Numbered from the stretch's first letter, positions 18,433-26,539 are shown. The stretch is 64,000 bases of DNA from CAVVDT01 sp963747005 (GCA_963747005.1 CAVVDT010000003.1:186001-250000), one strand, 5' to 3'. A program made the numbers and translations. Notes: generated by a model from the letters alone, not told the origin.

Positions 18433-18555
18433 CCGTCGGGTCAGGCCCGACGATGACACTTGGGGCGAGAGCGGAAGAAAAGCGCGATGCTTTCGTTTTT
18501 TTGCCTCCCTCCATCGTCATGGCCGGGCTTGATGTTTGGCCTGGCGACATGGCCG
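18433..18555. repeat. Partial copies of the same palindromic repeat family
   Basis: A right-hand half (CCGTCGGGTCAGGCCCGACG, 18433-18452) and, further on, a left-hand half (CATCGTCATGGCCGGGCTTGA, from about 18511) flank a spacer. The spacer text around AGCGCGATGCTTTCG resembles the sequence preceding copy B at 30449. These look like decayed or nested repeat units beside the 3' end of the kinase gene. Confidence 0.5.
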
Positions 18556-18588
18556 ACGCCTGCTCGGAGACCTCACAGACCCAGAGAT

Positions 18589-19599
18589 TCACCCGAAGTC
18601 ACGCAAATACGTTTCGCACAGGGGCACGGTGCCGGCGGTGTAGTCGATGCCCATGGACTGGGCGAGATCGGTTTCGGCATGTGAGCCGATCCACGCCACC
18701 AGCAACAGGCGGCGCAGCATGACGAAGGTGCCGATCTCGTGCTCGTCTTCGGCAGGCAGGTCGATGACGCGGCGGTAGCCCTTGACCCAGCTCTTCAGGA
18801 GTTCGGGCACCTCGGGCTTATGCTCGAAGAACGACACCGTGGTGGCGCAGTCGTACATCAGCCAGCCGAAGCCGCAGTCGTCGAAGTCGATGACCTTCGT
18901 GGTGTCGCCATCGATGAGGAGATTGGCAAGACGCATGTCGCAATGGATGAGGTCGAAGCGCTCCGGGCCCTTGCCGAAGCGCTCCAGCCGCTCGCCGATG
19001 AGCGCCACTGTCTCCCCGAACAGCCCTCCCCTTTGCGGCGTCATCCCCATGCCGTCCAGCCAGCGTCCCCAGTGGGGGTGTGAGCCGAGACTGGTGTCGA
19101 AATCCCAGGTGTGGCGGGTAAAGCCTTCAGGTTTCTTCCAGGTCCTCACATGCAGGTGCATGCGCGCCGTGGTCTCGCCCAGCACCTCGAAGGGCCGGGT
19201 AAGGTCGTGCTGGTCCTCATTGGGTTCAACGCCTTCCTCCCACTCGAACAGCACCACATGGCGCGGTCGCGGCAGCAGCGGATGGGCGACCGTCTGGATG
19301 AGGTCGCCGTCACGGCCGGCGACCGGGACCGGCGTTATGACGGCACCGTCATGCCTCAGCGCCATGAGCCAGGCCAGTTCGGAGCGGATGGCCGCGTGGG
19401 AATGATAGCCCTCGCGATGGACCCTCAGCGCCCAGCGCCCGCCGGAGGGAGCATCTACCCGGTAGGTGGCGTTTTCCGACAGGTTGACCAGGCGCATGCG
19501 GGCGCCGCCCGGCAGGCGGTAGCGTTCGAGGGCGGTCGTGGCGAGTTGGTCGAGGCGCGCCAGCAGTTCGGCGTGCGATAGCTCCTCGGGTGCCGCCAT
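18589..19599 (-). CDS. APH-fold small-molecule kinase, probable amino-alcohol kinase of the microcompartment locus
   Basis: A 336-residue phosphotransferase of the aminoglycoside/choline kinase family (APH). Key elements are the catalytic loop FDLIHCDMRLANLLID (HxD with Asn) and the metal-binding VIDFDDCGFGW. Together these give the HxDxxxxN...D signature. It is divergent from the BMC operon. In RMM-type loci of mycobacteria an APH-family enzyme phosphorylates (S)-1-amino-2-propanol, and that role is inferred here because a class-III PLP enzyme, an acylating aldehyde dehydrogenase and shell genes are adjacent. Ethanolamine or a homoserine-like substrate is an alternative. ATG 19599 has AAGGA upstream. 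Confidence 0.8.
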   Translation of the reverse strand: MAAPEELSHAELLARLDQLATTALERYRLPGGARMRLVNLSENATYRVDAPSGGRWALRVHREGYHSHAAIRSELAWLMALRHDGAVITPVPVAGRDGDLIQTVAHPLLPRPRHVVLFEWEEGVEPNEDQHDLTRPFEVLGETTARMHLHVRTWKKPEGFTRHTWDFDTSLGSHPHWGRWLDGMGMTPQRGGLFGETVALIGERLERFGKGPERFDLIHCDMRLANLLIDGDTTKVIDFDDCGFGWLMYDCATTVSFFEHKPEVPELLKSWVKGYRRVIDLPAEDEHEIGTFVMLRRLLLVAWIGSHAETDLAQSMGIDYTAGTVPLCETYLRDFG

Positions 19600-19694
19600 G
19601 AATTATCCTTTTTGCTGTCGGGCGCTTGCTTCGATGCCCCTTATGCCTTGCACCCTTCAACCTGTGCAAGACTAGGAGGTGGGGAGAGGCCCTC

Positions 19695-19801
19695 ACTTGA
19701 CTTCAACGGCAGCGGACTTGACAGTAACCGGGCAGCAAAACGGCCCGATTCGTAAAGGCGGCGGCGGCCGGGCTGTCAAGTTTGCCTGCCATCGTGTCAA
19801 G
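19695..19801. promoter_or_regulatory. Paired ACTTGACA half-sites in the divergent control region of the BMC locus
   Basis: Four related 7-8-bp sites lie between the kinase and the lyase gene: ACTTGAC (19695-19701), ACTTGACA (19716-19723), TGTCAAGT (19774-19781) and TGTCAAG (19795-19801). Within each pair the sites are direct repeats exactly 21 bp apart, and the second pair is the reverse complement of the first. Two helical turns is the spacing used by AraC-type dimers and other regulators. The pattern looks like an operator array for both divergent transcripts. Some sites also resemble TTGACA -35 boxes. Confidence 0.55.
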
Positions 19802-19878
19802 ACCGTCGGAGTTGCCGAAACTAGGGTTCCGGGCGAGGGGCCGGGGCGGCATCTTGTTACGAGGAAACCGGAAATCCC

Positions 19879-21150
19879 GTGAGCACCGAAAAGCTCGAAT
19901 TTCTTGAAAGATCGAAGACCTTCTGGAATCCGGGCAAGACCCAGGCCTGGCAGGACATGGGCGTCGATCTCGTCATCGACCGGCGTGAGGGCTACTACCT
20001 CTACGACATGGACGGGGCGCGCCTCATCGACGTGCATCTGAACGGCGGCACCTACAATATCGGCCATCGCCACCCGGAACTGGTGGAGGTGCTGAACCAG
20101 GCGACGCGCCGCTTCGACATGGGGAACCATCATTTTCCCTCGCTCGCCCGCACCGCGCTGGCCGAGGCGCTGGCGGCGTGCACGCCGGGGAACCTGCAAT
20201 ACACCATCTACGGCTCGGGCGGCGGCGAAGCCATCGACATCGCCATCAAGACGGCGCGCAATGCCATGCAGAAGCGCAAGATCGTCTCCATCGTGAAGGC
20301 CTATCACGGCCACACCGGCCTGGCGGTGAAAGCCGGTGCCGAACGCTTTTCGGAACTGTTCCTGTCGGAGGACACGGTCGGCGAATTCGTGCAGGTGCCG
20401 TTCAACGATCTCAATGCCATGGAGGACGCGCTCAGGAAGCGCGACGTCGCCGCCGTCCTCATGGAGACGATTCCCGCCACCTACGGCTTTCCGATGCCGC
20501 GCGAGGGCTACCTGCCGGGAGTGAAGAAGCTGTGCGAGCGTTATGACGCGCTCTATATCGCCGATGAGGTGCAGACCGGCCTGATGCGCTGCGGCGACAT
20601 GTGGGCGATCAGCCGCTACGGCGTGGTGCCGGATATCCTGGTCACCGGCAAGGGCATCTCCGGCGGCATGTACCCGATCGCCTGCTGCGTGGTCGACAAG
20701 GACCGCGCCGGGTGGCTCAAGACCGACGGTTTTGGCCACATGTCGACCATGGGCGGGGCGGAGCTTGGATGCATCGTCGCCATGAAGGTGCTGGAGATCT
20801 GCCAGCGCCCGGAGATCGCTTCCATGGTGCGCTACATCTCCAACTACATCCGCGCCGGGCTGGACGAGATCATGGGCCTTTACCCGGATTTCTTCACCGG
20901 CATCCGCCAGCACGGCGTGGTCATGGGCCTTGAGTTCAACCACCCCGAGGGCGCCAAGCCGGTGATGAAGCACCTCTACCGCAACGGCGTATGGGCGATC
21001 TTTTCCACCCTCGATCCGCGCGTCTTGCAGTTCAAGCCGGGAATCCTGATGACGCAAGGTCTCAGCGAGGACCTGTTGCGCCGCGTCGAGGTGGCGGTAG
21101 GCGCGGCGCGTCGCGAGGTGATGGGCGCGGGGAGCAAGAGAGTGGCGTGA
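19879..21150 (+). CDS. Class-III aminotransferase-fold PLP enzyme, probable amino-alcohol-phosphate phospho-lyase
   Basis: A 423-residue PLP enzyme of the class-III aminotransferase family. The PLP segments include YGSGGGEAIDIAIKTAR, the Asp in LYIADEVQTGLMR, and the Schiff-base Lys in VTGKGISGGMYP. In RMM-type microcompartments and in mammalian ethanolamine-phosphate lyase, members of this fold eliminate phosphate and ammonia from a phosphorylated amino alcohol to give an aldehyde. That fits the divergent kinase and the downstream acylating dehydrogenase. A true transaminase remains possible. The start is GTG 19879 preceded by GAGGAAA. The stop overlaps the next gene by one base (TGATG arrangement). 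Confidence 0.85.
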   Translation: MSTEKLEFLERSKTFWNPGKTQAWQDMGVDLVIDRREGYYLYDMDGARLIDVHLNGGTYNIGHRHPELVEVLNQATRRFDMGNHHFPSLARTALAEALAACTPGNLQYTIYGSGGGEAIDIAIKTARNAMQKRKIVSIVKAYHGHTGLAVKAGAERFSELFLSEDTVGEFVQVPFNDLNAMEDALRKRDVAAVLMETIPATYGFPMPREGYLPGVKKLCERYDALYIADEVQTGLMRCGDMWAISRYGVVPDILVTGKGISGGMYPIACCVVDKDRAGWLKTDGFGHMSTMGGAELGCIVAMKVLEICQRPEIASMVRYISNYIRAGLDEIMGLYPDFFTGIRQHGVVMGLEFNHPEGAKPVMKHLYRNGVWAIFSTLDPRVLQFKPGILMTQGLSEDLLRRVEVAVGAARREVMGAGSKRVA

Positions 21151-22722
21151 TGGATCCGGTCATCCGCAATCTGGTCGACATTTCCACAACGCCGGCGGCG
21201 CTGGCGGCCAAGGCCGACCTGGTGCTGGAGCGGGCGCGCTGGGCCTCCCAAGTCTACCAGCGCTTCGACCGCGCCCAGACCTTTGCCATCGCCGAGGCAA
21301 CGGCCAGGGCCGCCTTCGACAAGGCGGGCGAATACGGCGAATGGGCGGTGCGCGAGACGGGCTTCGGGGTGGCCGCCCACAAGAAGATCAAGAACGAACT
21401 GACCAGCCTTCCTTTCGTCGAGCACTACCGCGACTGGGATTTCGTCAACCCGCGCATCGACGCCGACAAAAAGCTCATCGAACTGCCGCGTCCGGCCGGC
21501 GTGATCTTCGCCCTCATCCCCTCCACCAACCCCATCGCCACGGTCAACTTCAAAGTGCTGTGCGCCCTGATGACCCGCAACGCCGTCGTCATCTCGCCGC
21601 ATCCGGCAGCGCGGGAATGCTGCATCGACGCCGCCATGACACTGGCGAAGGCCGCCGAAGAGGCCGGTGCGCCGGAAGCGGTGATCCAGGTGGTCGACAG
21701 GCCCACCCTGCCGCTCATCGACGAGTTCATGCGCTCACCCAAGACCGATGTCATCCTGGCGACCGGCGGCACCGCCATGGTGCGGGCGGCCTATTCCTCC
21801 TCAAACCCGGCGATCGGGGTGGGCCCCGGCAATGCCCCGGTGTTCGTCGCCGCCGATGCCGACCCCAGGGAGGCCGCTCGCCTCATTGTCGAGTTCGAAA
21901 TCCTTCGACAACTCCATCCTGTGCACCAACGAATCCGTGGCGATCACTTTGGAGGAGATGGCAAAGCCCCTGATGAGGGCCTTCGAGCAGGCGGGCGCCC
22001 ATGTCTGCGGCGACGAGGAGGTCGCGGCCCTCAGGCGCTACCTCTTCCATGAGCGCGGCTTCAATGTCGAGGCGCTGGGCAGGGATGCCACCTGGATCGC
22101 CGAGCAGGCCGGATTCAAGGTGTCGGCCAAGACCAGGGTGCTTGTCACCCCCATCACCCATGTCGGCCCGGAAGAACCGCTGTCGAAGGAAAAACTCTGC
22201 CCGGTGCTGGGGCTCTACGTCGCGCGCTCGAAGGAGCAGGCGCTGATGCAGGCCCGCGCGCTCTTGCGCCTTTCGGGTGCGGGACATTCCGCCGCCATCC
22301 ATGCCCGCGACCCGCAGACCATCATGGACTATGCCAGCGCGGTGGAGGTCTACAGGGTGGTGGTCAATGCCCCGTGCAGCCAGGGAGCGGCCGGGATGGG
22401 TACCAACCTTGCGCCCACCTTCACCATCGGCACCGGATTTTTCGGCCGCTCGTCGGTCGGCGAGAACATCGGTCCGCAACATCTCGTCAACTGGACCCGC
22501 ATCGCCTGGCCGAGCGATGGCGACGATCCCATCGATGCCATGAGCTTCGCCCAGCCGGCCCACAAGGGACCGCTGCCCGAGGCGCCGTCGGACGGCGTGC
22601 CGGGCAAGACCCGCCCCGCGGTCAGCACATCCGGGCGCCAGGACGATCAGAGCTACCACGCGTTGCGCGAGGAAATCCGCCGCATCATCGCCGAAGAACT
22701 GCGCTCGGCGCTCAAAGGTTGA
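21150..22722 (+). pseudogene. CoA-acylating aldehyde dehydrogenase (EutE/PduP-like), interrupted by a one-base frameshift
   Basis: The reading frame from ATG 21150 encodes a normal N-terminal half (PAGVIFALIPSTNP, VGPGNAPVF) but changes register at about 21894. GTCGAGTTCGAAATCC appears to carry one extra T relative to the expected V-E-S-K-S-F-D-N-S. The rest continues in the next frame, starting with SKSFDNSILCTNESVAI, which carries the catalytic Cys, and ends at 22722. If repaired the protein would be about 523 residues, normal for the family. As read, the first frame would stop at 22052 without the catalytic Cys. The restored C-terminus ends in an amphipathic helix (LREEIRRIIAEELRSAL), a likely encapsulation peptide. 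The enzyme would convert the aldehyde to acyl-CoA inside the shell. Sequencing error or a recent mutation are both possible. Confidence 0.88.
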
Positions 22723-22725
22723 ACG

Positions 22726-23349
22726 ATGGCCGAACTTCGATCCTTCATCTTCATCGACCAGTTGCAGGCCCAGACGCTCGCCTATGTCGCCACCTGGATG
22801 CGCGGTTCCCTGCCGCGCGCCAACGATGCCGCGCAGATCATCGAGGTGGCACCGGGCCTCGACATCGAGGCGCTCACCGACATCGCCCTGAAGCACACCG
22901 AGGTGCGCGCCGGCATCCTCGTGGTCGAGCGCCAGTTCGGCTATCTGGAATTCCATTCGCGCTCGACTTCGGCGGTAAAGGCCTCGGCGCAGGCCGTTCT
23001 GGAGGCACTGGGCGCGCGTGCCGAAGATGCAACGAAGCCCGCCATTTTAGGCTCACGCATCATCACCCGCATCGACCCGCAGCACGCCTTCCTCATCAAC
23101 CGCAACAAGCTCGGCTCCATGATACTGGGGGGCGAATCGCTCTATACCCTTGAAATGCAACCGGCCTCCTACGCCATCATCGCCACCAACGAGGCTGAAA
23201 AGGCCGCCAACATCAAGGTCGTCGACTACCGCATGATCGGCGCCAACGGCCGGGTCTATCTGGCCGGCGACGAAGCGGAAATCCGCAACGCCCGCGAGGC
23301 GGCGGAATCAACCCTCGTCGATCTGGGCGCCAGGGCGGGAGGGCGCTGA
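22726..23349 (+). CDS. BMC-T shell protein (tandem BMC domains), first copy
   Basis: A 207-residue shell protein with two BMC folds in one chain, which assembles as a trimer (pseudohexamer) in the microcompartment facet. Domain 1 covers about residues 1-95 (with VVERQFGYLEF) and domain 2 about 105-200 (with MIGANGRVYLAG). The paired AxxANEAEKAA segment in domain 2 also occurs in the second BMC-T. The gene starts four bases after the dehydrogenase stop. Tandem BMC proteins often gate metabolite passage; whether this one stacks cannot be told. Confidence 0.93.
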   Translation: MAELRSFIFIDQLQAQTLAYVATWMRGSLPRANDAAQIIEVAPGLDIEALTDIALKHTEVRAGILVVERQFGYLEFHSRSTSAVKASAQAVLEALGARAEDATKPAILGSRIITRIDPQHAFLINRNKLGSMILGGESLYTLEMQPASYAIIATNEAEKAANIKVVDYRMIGANGRVYLAGDEAEIRNAREAAESTLVDLGARAGGR

Positions 23350-23353
23350 GGCG

Positions 23354-23809
23354 ATGAACGCCGAAAGTCTCAGGACCCTCATCCGCGACGTGCTGGCCGA
23401 GGAACTGCGGCGGGTGCGTTCGGAGCGCGCGGGCGAGAGCTCGGCGCCGCGGCCGAAAGTGCGCGAAGAGACGGTGGCGATCGCCAGCGATGGCGATCTC
23501 GCGGCTTTTGTGCGCCGACTGATGGAGGTCACGCGCGACGGCGCGGCACGCGCCGAGATCGAGCAGGGCCGCTGGGTGTTCCGCCTCGGCAGGACGTCTT
23601 CGGGCGACCGCCGGGGACCCTCGCCTTCGGCGGCGTCGCCGGTCGCGGTGAAAACGCAATTCGATACTGGGCTGATAAGCGAGCGCGAAATCGATGCCCT
23701 GCCGGAAGGAACCGGTGCCATAAGGATCACCACCCGGGTGCGCCTGACGCCGCTTGCCCGCGACCGGGCCCGCCAGCGCGGCATCGCCATCGAAAGGACG
23801 AAGGCATGA
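23354..23809 (+). CDS. Uncharacterised microcompartment-associated protein with N-terminal encapsulation-like helix
   Basis: A 151-residue protein I cannot assign to a known enzyme. Residues 5-20 (LRTLIRDVLAEELRRV) form an amphipathic helix nearly matching the C-terminal helix of the neighbouring dehydrogenase (LREEIRRIIAEELRSA), so it is probably targeted to the lumen by the same shell contact. A low-complexity linker follows, then a segment rich in charged residues (about 45-80). The C-terminal part (about 105-150) contains ITTRVRLTPLARDRARQRG, reminiscent of short modules in other microcompartment proteins. It may be a cargo scaffold or cofactor helper; no catalytic motif is visible. Its stop overlaps the BMC-P start (ATGA). 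Confidence 0.7.
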   Translation: MNAESLRTLIRDVLAEELRRVRSERAGESSAPRPKVREETVAIASDGDLAAFVRRLMEVTRDGAARAEIEQGRWVFRLGRTSSGDRRGPSPSAASPVAVKTQFDTGLISEREIDALPEGTGAIRITTRVRLTPLARDRARQRGIAIERTKA

Positions 23810-24048
23810 TCAAGGCCCGTGTCATCGGACGGCTGTGGGCGACCAAGCGCGTCGCCACCCTGCCGCAGGGGGCGTTGCTCGAGGTGGAGATGGAGAACGG
23901 TTCTCGCCTCATCGCGCTCGATCCGCTCGGCTGCGGCGAGGGCGAGGAAGTGCTGATCACGCAAGGCTCGGTTGCGGCCGGCTATTTCGAAAAGATCAAG
24001 GCGCCGGTCGATGCGCTCATCATCGGCTCCATCGACGAGCACAAATAG
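23806..24048 (+). CDS. BMC-P vertex protein (EutN/CcmL family)
   Basis: An 80-residue protein with the OB-like EutN/CcmL fold. The opening MIKARVIGRLWATKR and the GSRLIALDPLGCGEGEEVLITQGS segment match the pentamer-forming vertex proteins that close icosahedral shells. Its length is typical for the family. It overlaps the preceding gene by four bases and lies 21 bases before the hexamer gene. Only one pentamer gene is present, enough for closed shells in principle. Confidence 0.94.
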   Translation: MIKARVIGRLWATKRVATLPQGALLEVEMENGSRLIALDPLGCGEGEEVLITQGSVAAGYFEKIKAPVDALIIGSIDEHK

Positions 24049-24069
24049 GACCATCAAGGAGGAACATCG

Positions 24070-24357
24070 ATGTCCAACCAGGCAATCGGAATGATCGAGA
24101 CCAAGGGTTTTGTGGCCGCACTTGCCGCCGCCGACGCCATGGTCAAGGCGGCCAACGTCGTCATTGTCGGTCGCGAGGAAGTGGGCGACGGGCTGGTGGC
24201 AGTGATCATCCGCGGCGACGTCGGCGCGGTGAAGGCGGCGACCGAGGCCGGGGCCGAAACCGCCAACCAGGTGGGCGAACTGGTGTCGGTGCACGTCATC
24301 CCGCGTCCGCACGCCGATCTCGGCAAGCACTTCGCCGCCGCCAACGCCAAGCCGTAA
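24070..24357 (+). CDS. BMC-H hexameric shell protein (EutM/PduA-like)
   Basis: A 95-residue single-domain BMC protein, the expected major facet tile. It begins with QAIGMIETKGFVAALAAADAM, a hallmark of PduA/EutM/CcmK proteins, and its RGDVGAVKAATEAG segment contains the loop that lines the central pore. A strong ribosome site (AAGGAGGA at 24056-24063) fits its need for high copy number. The C-terminal tail ends HVIPRPHADL, typical of the family. Confidence 0.95.
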   Translation: MSNQAIGMIETKGFVAALAAADAMVKAANVVIVGREEVGDGLVAVIIRGDVGAVKAATEAGAETANQVGELVSVHVIPRPHADLGKHFAAANAKP

Positions 24358-24368
24358 GGCCCCGGTAA

Positions 24369-24992
24369 ATGACCGAGCTTCGGGTCTATCTGCTGGTGGA
24401 GGATCTGCAGCCGCAGTTCGCGGCCTACATGTCGACGCCGCGGCGGGCGCGCGGCTATCCCCCCTTTGCGGGCGAGACCAGCCTCATCGTCGAGGTCGCC
24501 CCGGCGCTGGCCATCCACAGGGTGTGCGATCTGGCGCTCAAAGCGGTGCCGGAACTGGAGCCGGGCCTTCTCTTCACCGAGCGCCAGTTCGGTCTTCTGG
24601 AATTGCACAGCACGGATCGTTCGCTGATCGAACGGGCAGGAAAGGCGATCCTGAAAGGCATCGGCGCCAGCGCCGAGCATCACCTGAAGCCCAAGACGCT
24701 GTTCAGCGACATCATCGAGGATCTCGCCGACCAGCACGCCATCATCCTCAACCGCACCCGCGAGGCCTCGATGATCCTCTCCGGCCAGTCGCTCATGGTC
24801 TACGAGATGGCGCCGGCGCTGTTCGCCGCGGTCGCCGCCAACGAGGCGGAAAAGGCCGCCCCCGGCCTTACCCTCATCGATGTGCAGATGATCGGCGCCT
24901 CGGGCCGGGTGTTCTTCGCCGGCGAGGCGGAAGAACTGAAGCGCGCCCGCCAGCGCATCGACGAGGTGCTGGCCGCCGTCGAGGGGCGCTGA
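24369..24992 (+). CDS. BMC-T shell protein, second copy
   Basis: A 207-residue tandem-BMC protein paralogous to the one at 22726 and of equal length. Shared landmarks are ERQFG in domain 1 and NEAEKAA plus MIGASGRVFFAGEAEE in domain 2. Two distinct BMC-T paralogues in one operon is common in RMM-type loci and suggests mixed facets or different pores. Translation starts 9 bases after the BMC-H stop. No further BMC gene follows; a convergent hydrolase begins at 25847. Confidence 0.93.
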   Translation: MTELRVYLLVEDLQPQFAAYMSTPRRARGYPPFAGETSLIVEVAPALAIHRVCDLALKAVPELEPGLLFTERQFGLLELHSTDRSLIERAGKAILKGIGASAEHHLKPKTLFSDIIEDLADQHAIILNRTREASMILSGQSLMVYEMAPALFAAVAANEAEKAAPGLTLIDVQMIGASGRVFFAGEAEELKRARQRIDEVLAAVEGR

Positions 24993-25061
24993 CCGATTAT
25001 CAACGACATCTCGCCCCCGTCAGTCCGGGGTTTGCGATCCGCGCATCCCTTTCCCTCGGGC

Positions 25062-25847
25062 TCAGACCTCCGCCTCCGCCCGCGCCCAGAGACTTGAAAG
25101 GGTCTCGCGCAGCAAGGCGAGGTCGCGCGGCACGGAGAGCCGGTGATCGCCGCCCTTGATCAGCGTGAGGGTGATGTCATCGGCATCGATGGCGTCATAG
25201 ACCTTGCGGGCATGGGTAGGCGGCACGTCCGGGTCGGCGTCGCCTTGCAGGATGCGCACCGGGCAGGACAGCTTCAACCCCTCCGGCAGCACCAGATGCT
25301 GGCGCCCGTCCTCGATCAGGGCGCGGGTGATGAGATAGGGTTCGTCGGCATATTCAGACGGCCTTTCGTAATAGCCGTGCTGCATGATCTCGTGGCGGAA
25401 ATCGTCGCCATGGGCGTTCCACATCAGATCCTCGGTCATGTCGGCGGCCGGCGCGATGAGGATGAGGCCGGCAAGCCGATGATCCTTCACCCGCATGAGA
25501 TGGCGGGCCAGCAGCAGCGCCAGCCAGCCGCCCATGCTGGAGCCGACCACCACCTGCGGACCCACGGTGTGGCGTTCGAATATGGCGATGGTTTCCTCCA
25601 GCCATGCCGTGATCGTGCCATCGGCAAAGCTGCCTCCCGAGGCGCCATGCCCGGAATAATCGAAGCGCACCAGCTGGCGGCCCTCATGGGCAGCCTGTTC
25701 GGCAAGGCTTGCCGCCTTGGTGCCGGTCATGTCGGACTTGAAGCCCCCCAGCCACAAGGCGCCGGTCGGGCGCAGGAGCTGCAAGGGCCCGTCGGTGAGG
25801 CCGGCAAGACACACCCCTGGACGAATATCGCATTGAAATGGCCGCAT
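25062..25847 (-). CDS. Alpha/beta hydrolase (ABHD10-like)
   Basis: About 261 residues. The opening WLGGFKSDMTGTKA, the GHGASGG segment and the nucleophile elbow VGSSMGGW are typical of a small serine esterase group related to ABHD10; the acid residue is near GDADPDVP and the His is in GGDHRLS. ATG 25847 is chosen over a TTG nine codons upstream because the extension looks non-conserved. It is divergent from infC, an arrangement common in alphaproteobacteria as I recall. The substrate is unknown. Confidence 0.85.
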   Translation of the reverse strand: MRPFQCDIRPGVCLAGLTDGPLQLLRPTGALWLGGFKSDMTGTKAASLAEQAAHEGRQLVRFDYSGHGASGGSFADGTITAWLEETIAIFERHTVGPQVVVGSSMGGWLALLLARHLMRVKDHRLAGLILIAPAADMTEDLMWNAHGDDFRHEIMQHGYYERPSEYADEPYLITRALIEDGRQHLVLPEGLKLSCPVRILQGDADPDVPPTHARKVYDAIDADDITLTLIKGGDHRLSVPRDLALLRETLSSLWARAEAEV

Positions 25848-25882
25848 CTGTCTCCAACTCCTTGATCCCGCCAAGCGTTTGC

Positions 25883-25912
25883 TTGACTTGCGCGGGGTCT
25901 TAACGGTTTATA
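25883..25912 (+). promoter_or_regulatory. Putative sigma-70 promoter of infC
   Basis: TTGACT (25883-25888), an 18-bp spacer and TTTATA (25907-25912) lie about 85 bases upstream of the infC start. The position and match are good for a housekeeping promoter; the leader would be around 75 bases. Confidence 0.5.
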
Positions 25913-25995
25913 GTAGCGCATTGTCCATTGGACCAGTGCGGGCGGGGGATTCGCCCTTTCGAACATGGTTGCAACAACATCAAGGAGACCTGACC

Positions 25996-26535
25996 ATTCG
26001 CAGACCTTTCAGGGGACCGGTGCCGCCCACAGATGATGGACCGCGTGTCAATGAGTCCATCGAAGCTCCAGAAGTTTTGGTGATCACCGAGGATGGTGAC
26101 AACAAAGGTGTCCTGCCATTGCAGGAGGCAATCGTTCTAGCCGAACAGATGGGCCTCGATCTGGTCGAGGTTTCGCCCGGCGCCCAGCCGCCGGTGTGCA
26201 AGATTCTCGATTTCGGCAAATACAAATACCAGGCCCAGAAAAAGGCCAACGAGGCGCGCAAGAAGCAGAAGATCATCGAGATCAAGGAGATCAAGATGCG
26301 CCCCAACATCGACATTCACGATTACGACGTGAAGATGCGGGCGATCAGGCGCTTCTTCGAGGAAGGCGACAAGGTCAAGGTCACGCTGCGCTTCCGCGGC
26401 CGCGAAATGGCCCATACCGAGATCGGTCGCCAGGTGCTCGACCGCGTCAGGAACGACACGGCCGAAGAGGCCAAGGTCGAATCAGACGCCCGCATGGAAG
26501 GCCGCCAGATGGTCATGGTGCTGGCGCCGAAATAA
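25996..26535 (+). CDS. infC: Translation initiation factor IF-3, with ATT start codon
   Basis: A 179-residue IF-3 that binds the 30S subunit and checks start-codon and initiator tRNA pairing. The N-domain has RRPFRG then DGPRVNESI and the linker is Lys-rich (KYKYQAQKKANEARKKQK). The C-domain contains IKEIKMRPNIDIHDYDVK. No ATG or GTG fits the conserved N-terminus. The codon before RRPF is ATT at 25996, seven bases after AAGGAGA (25982-25988). AUU is the classical infC start in many bacteria and lets IF-3 repress its own translation by rejecting non-canonical starts. rpmI and rplT are not adjacent; a convergent HAD gene follows. Confidence 0.95.
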   Translation: MRRPFRGPVPPTDDGPRVNESIEAPEVLVITEDGDNKGVLPLQEAIVLAEQMGLDLVEVSPGAQPPVCKILDFGKYKYQAQKKANEARKKQKIIEIKEIKMRPNIDIHDYDVKMRAIRRFFEEGDKVKVTLRFRGREMAHTEIGRQVLDRVRNDTAEEAKVESDARMEGRQMVMVLAPK

Positions 26536-26539
26536 GGGG

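Noticed and set aside
18303..18555. Possible CRISPR array
   Set aside because: Repeats are few, palindromic, unequally spaced and also dispersed genome-wide within the window, unlike direct CRISPR repeats; no cas genes are present.
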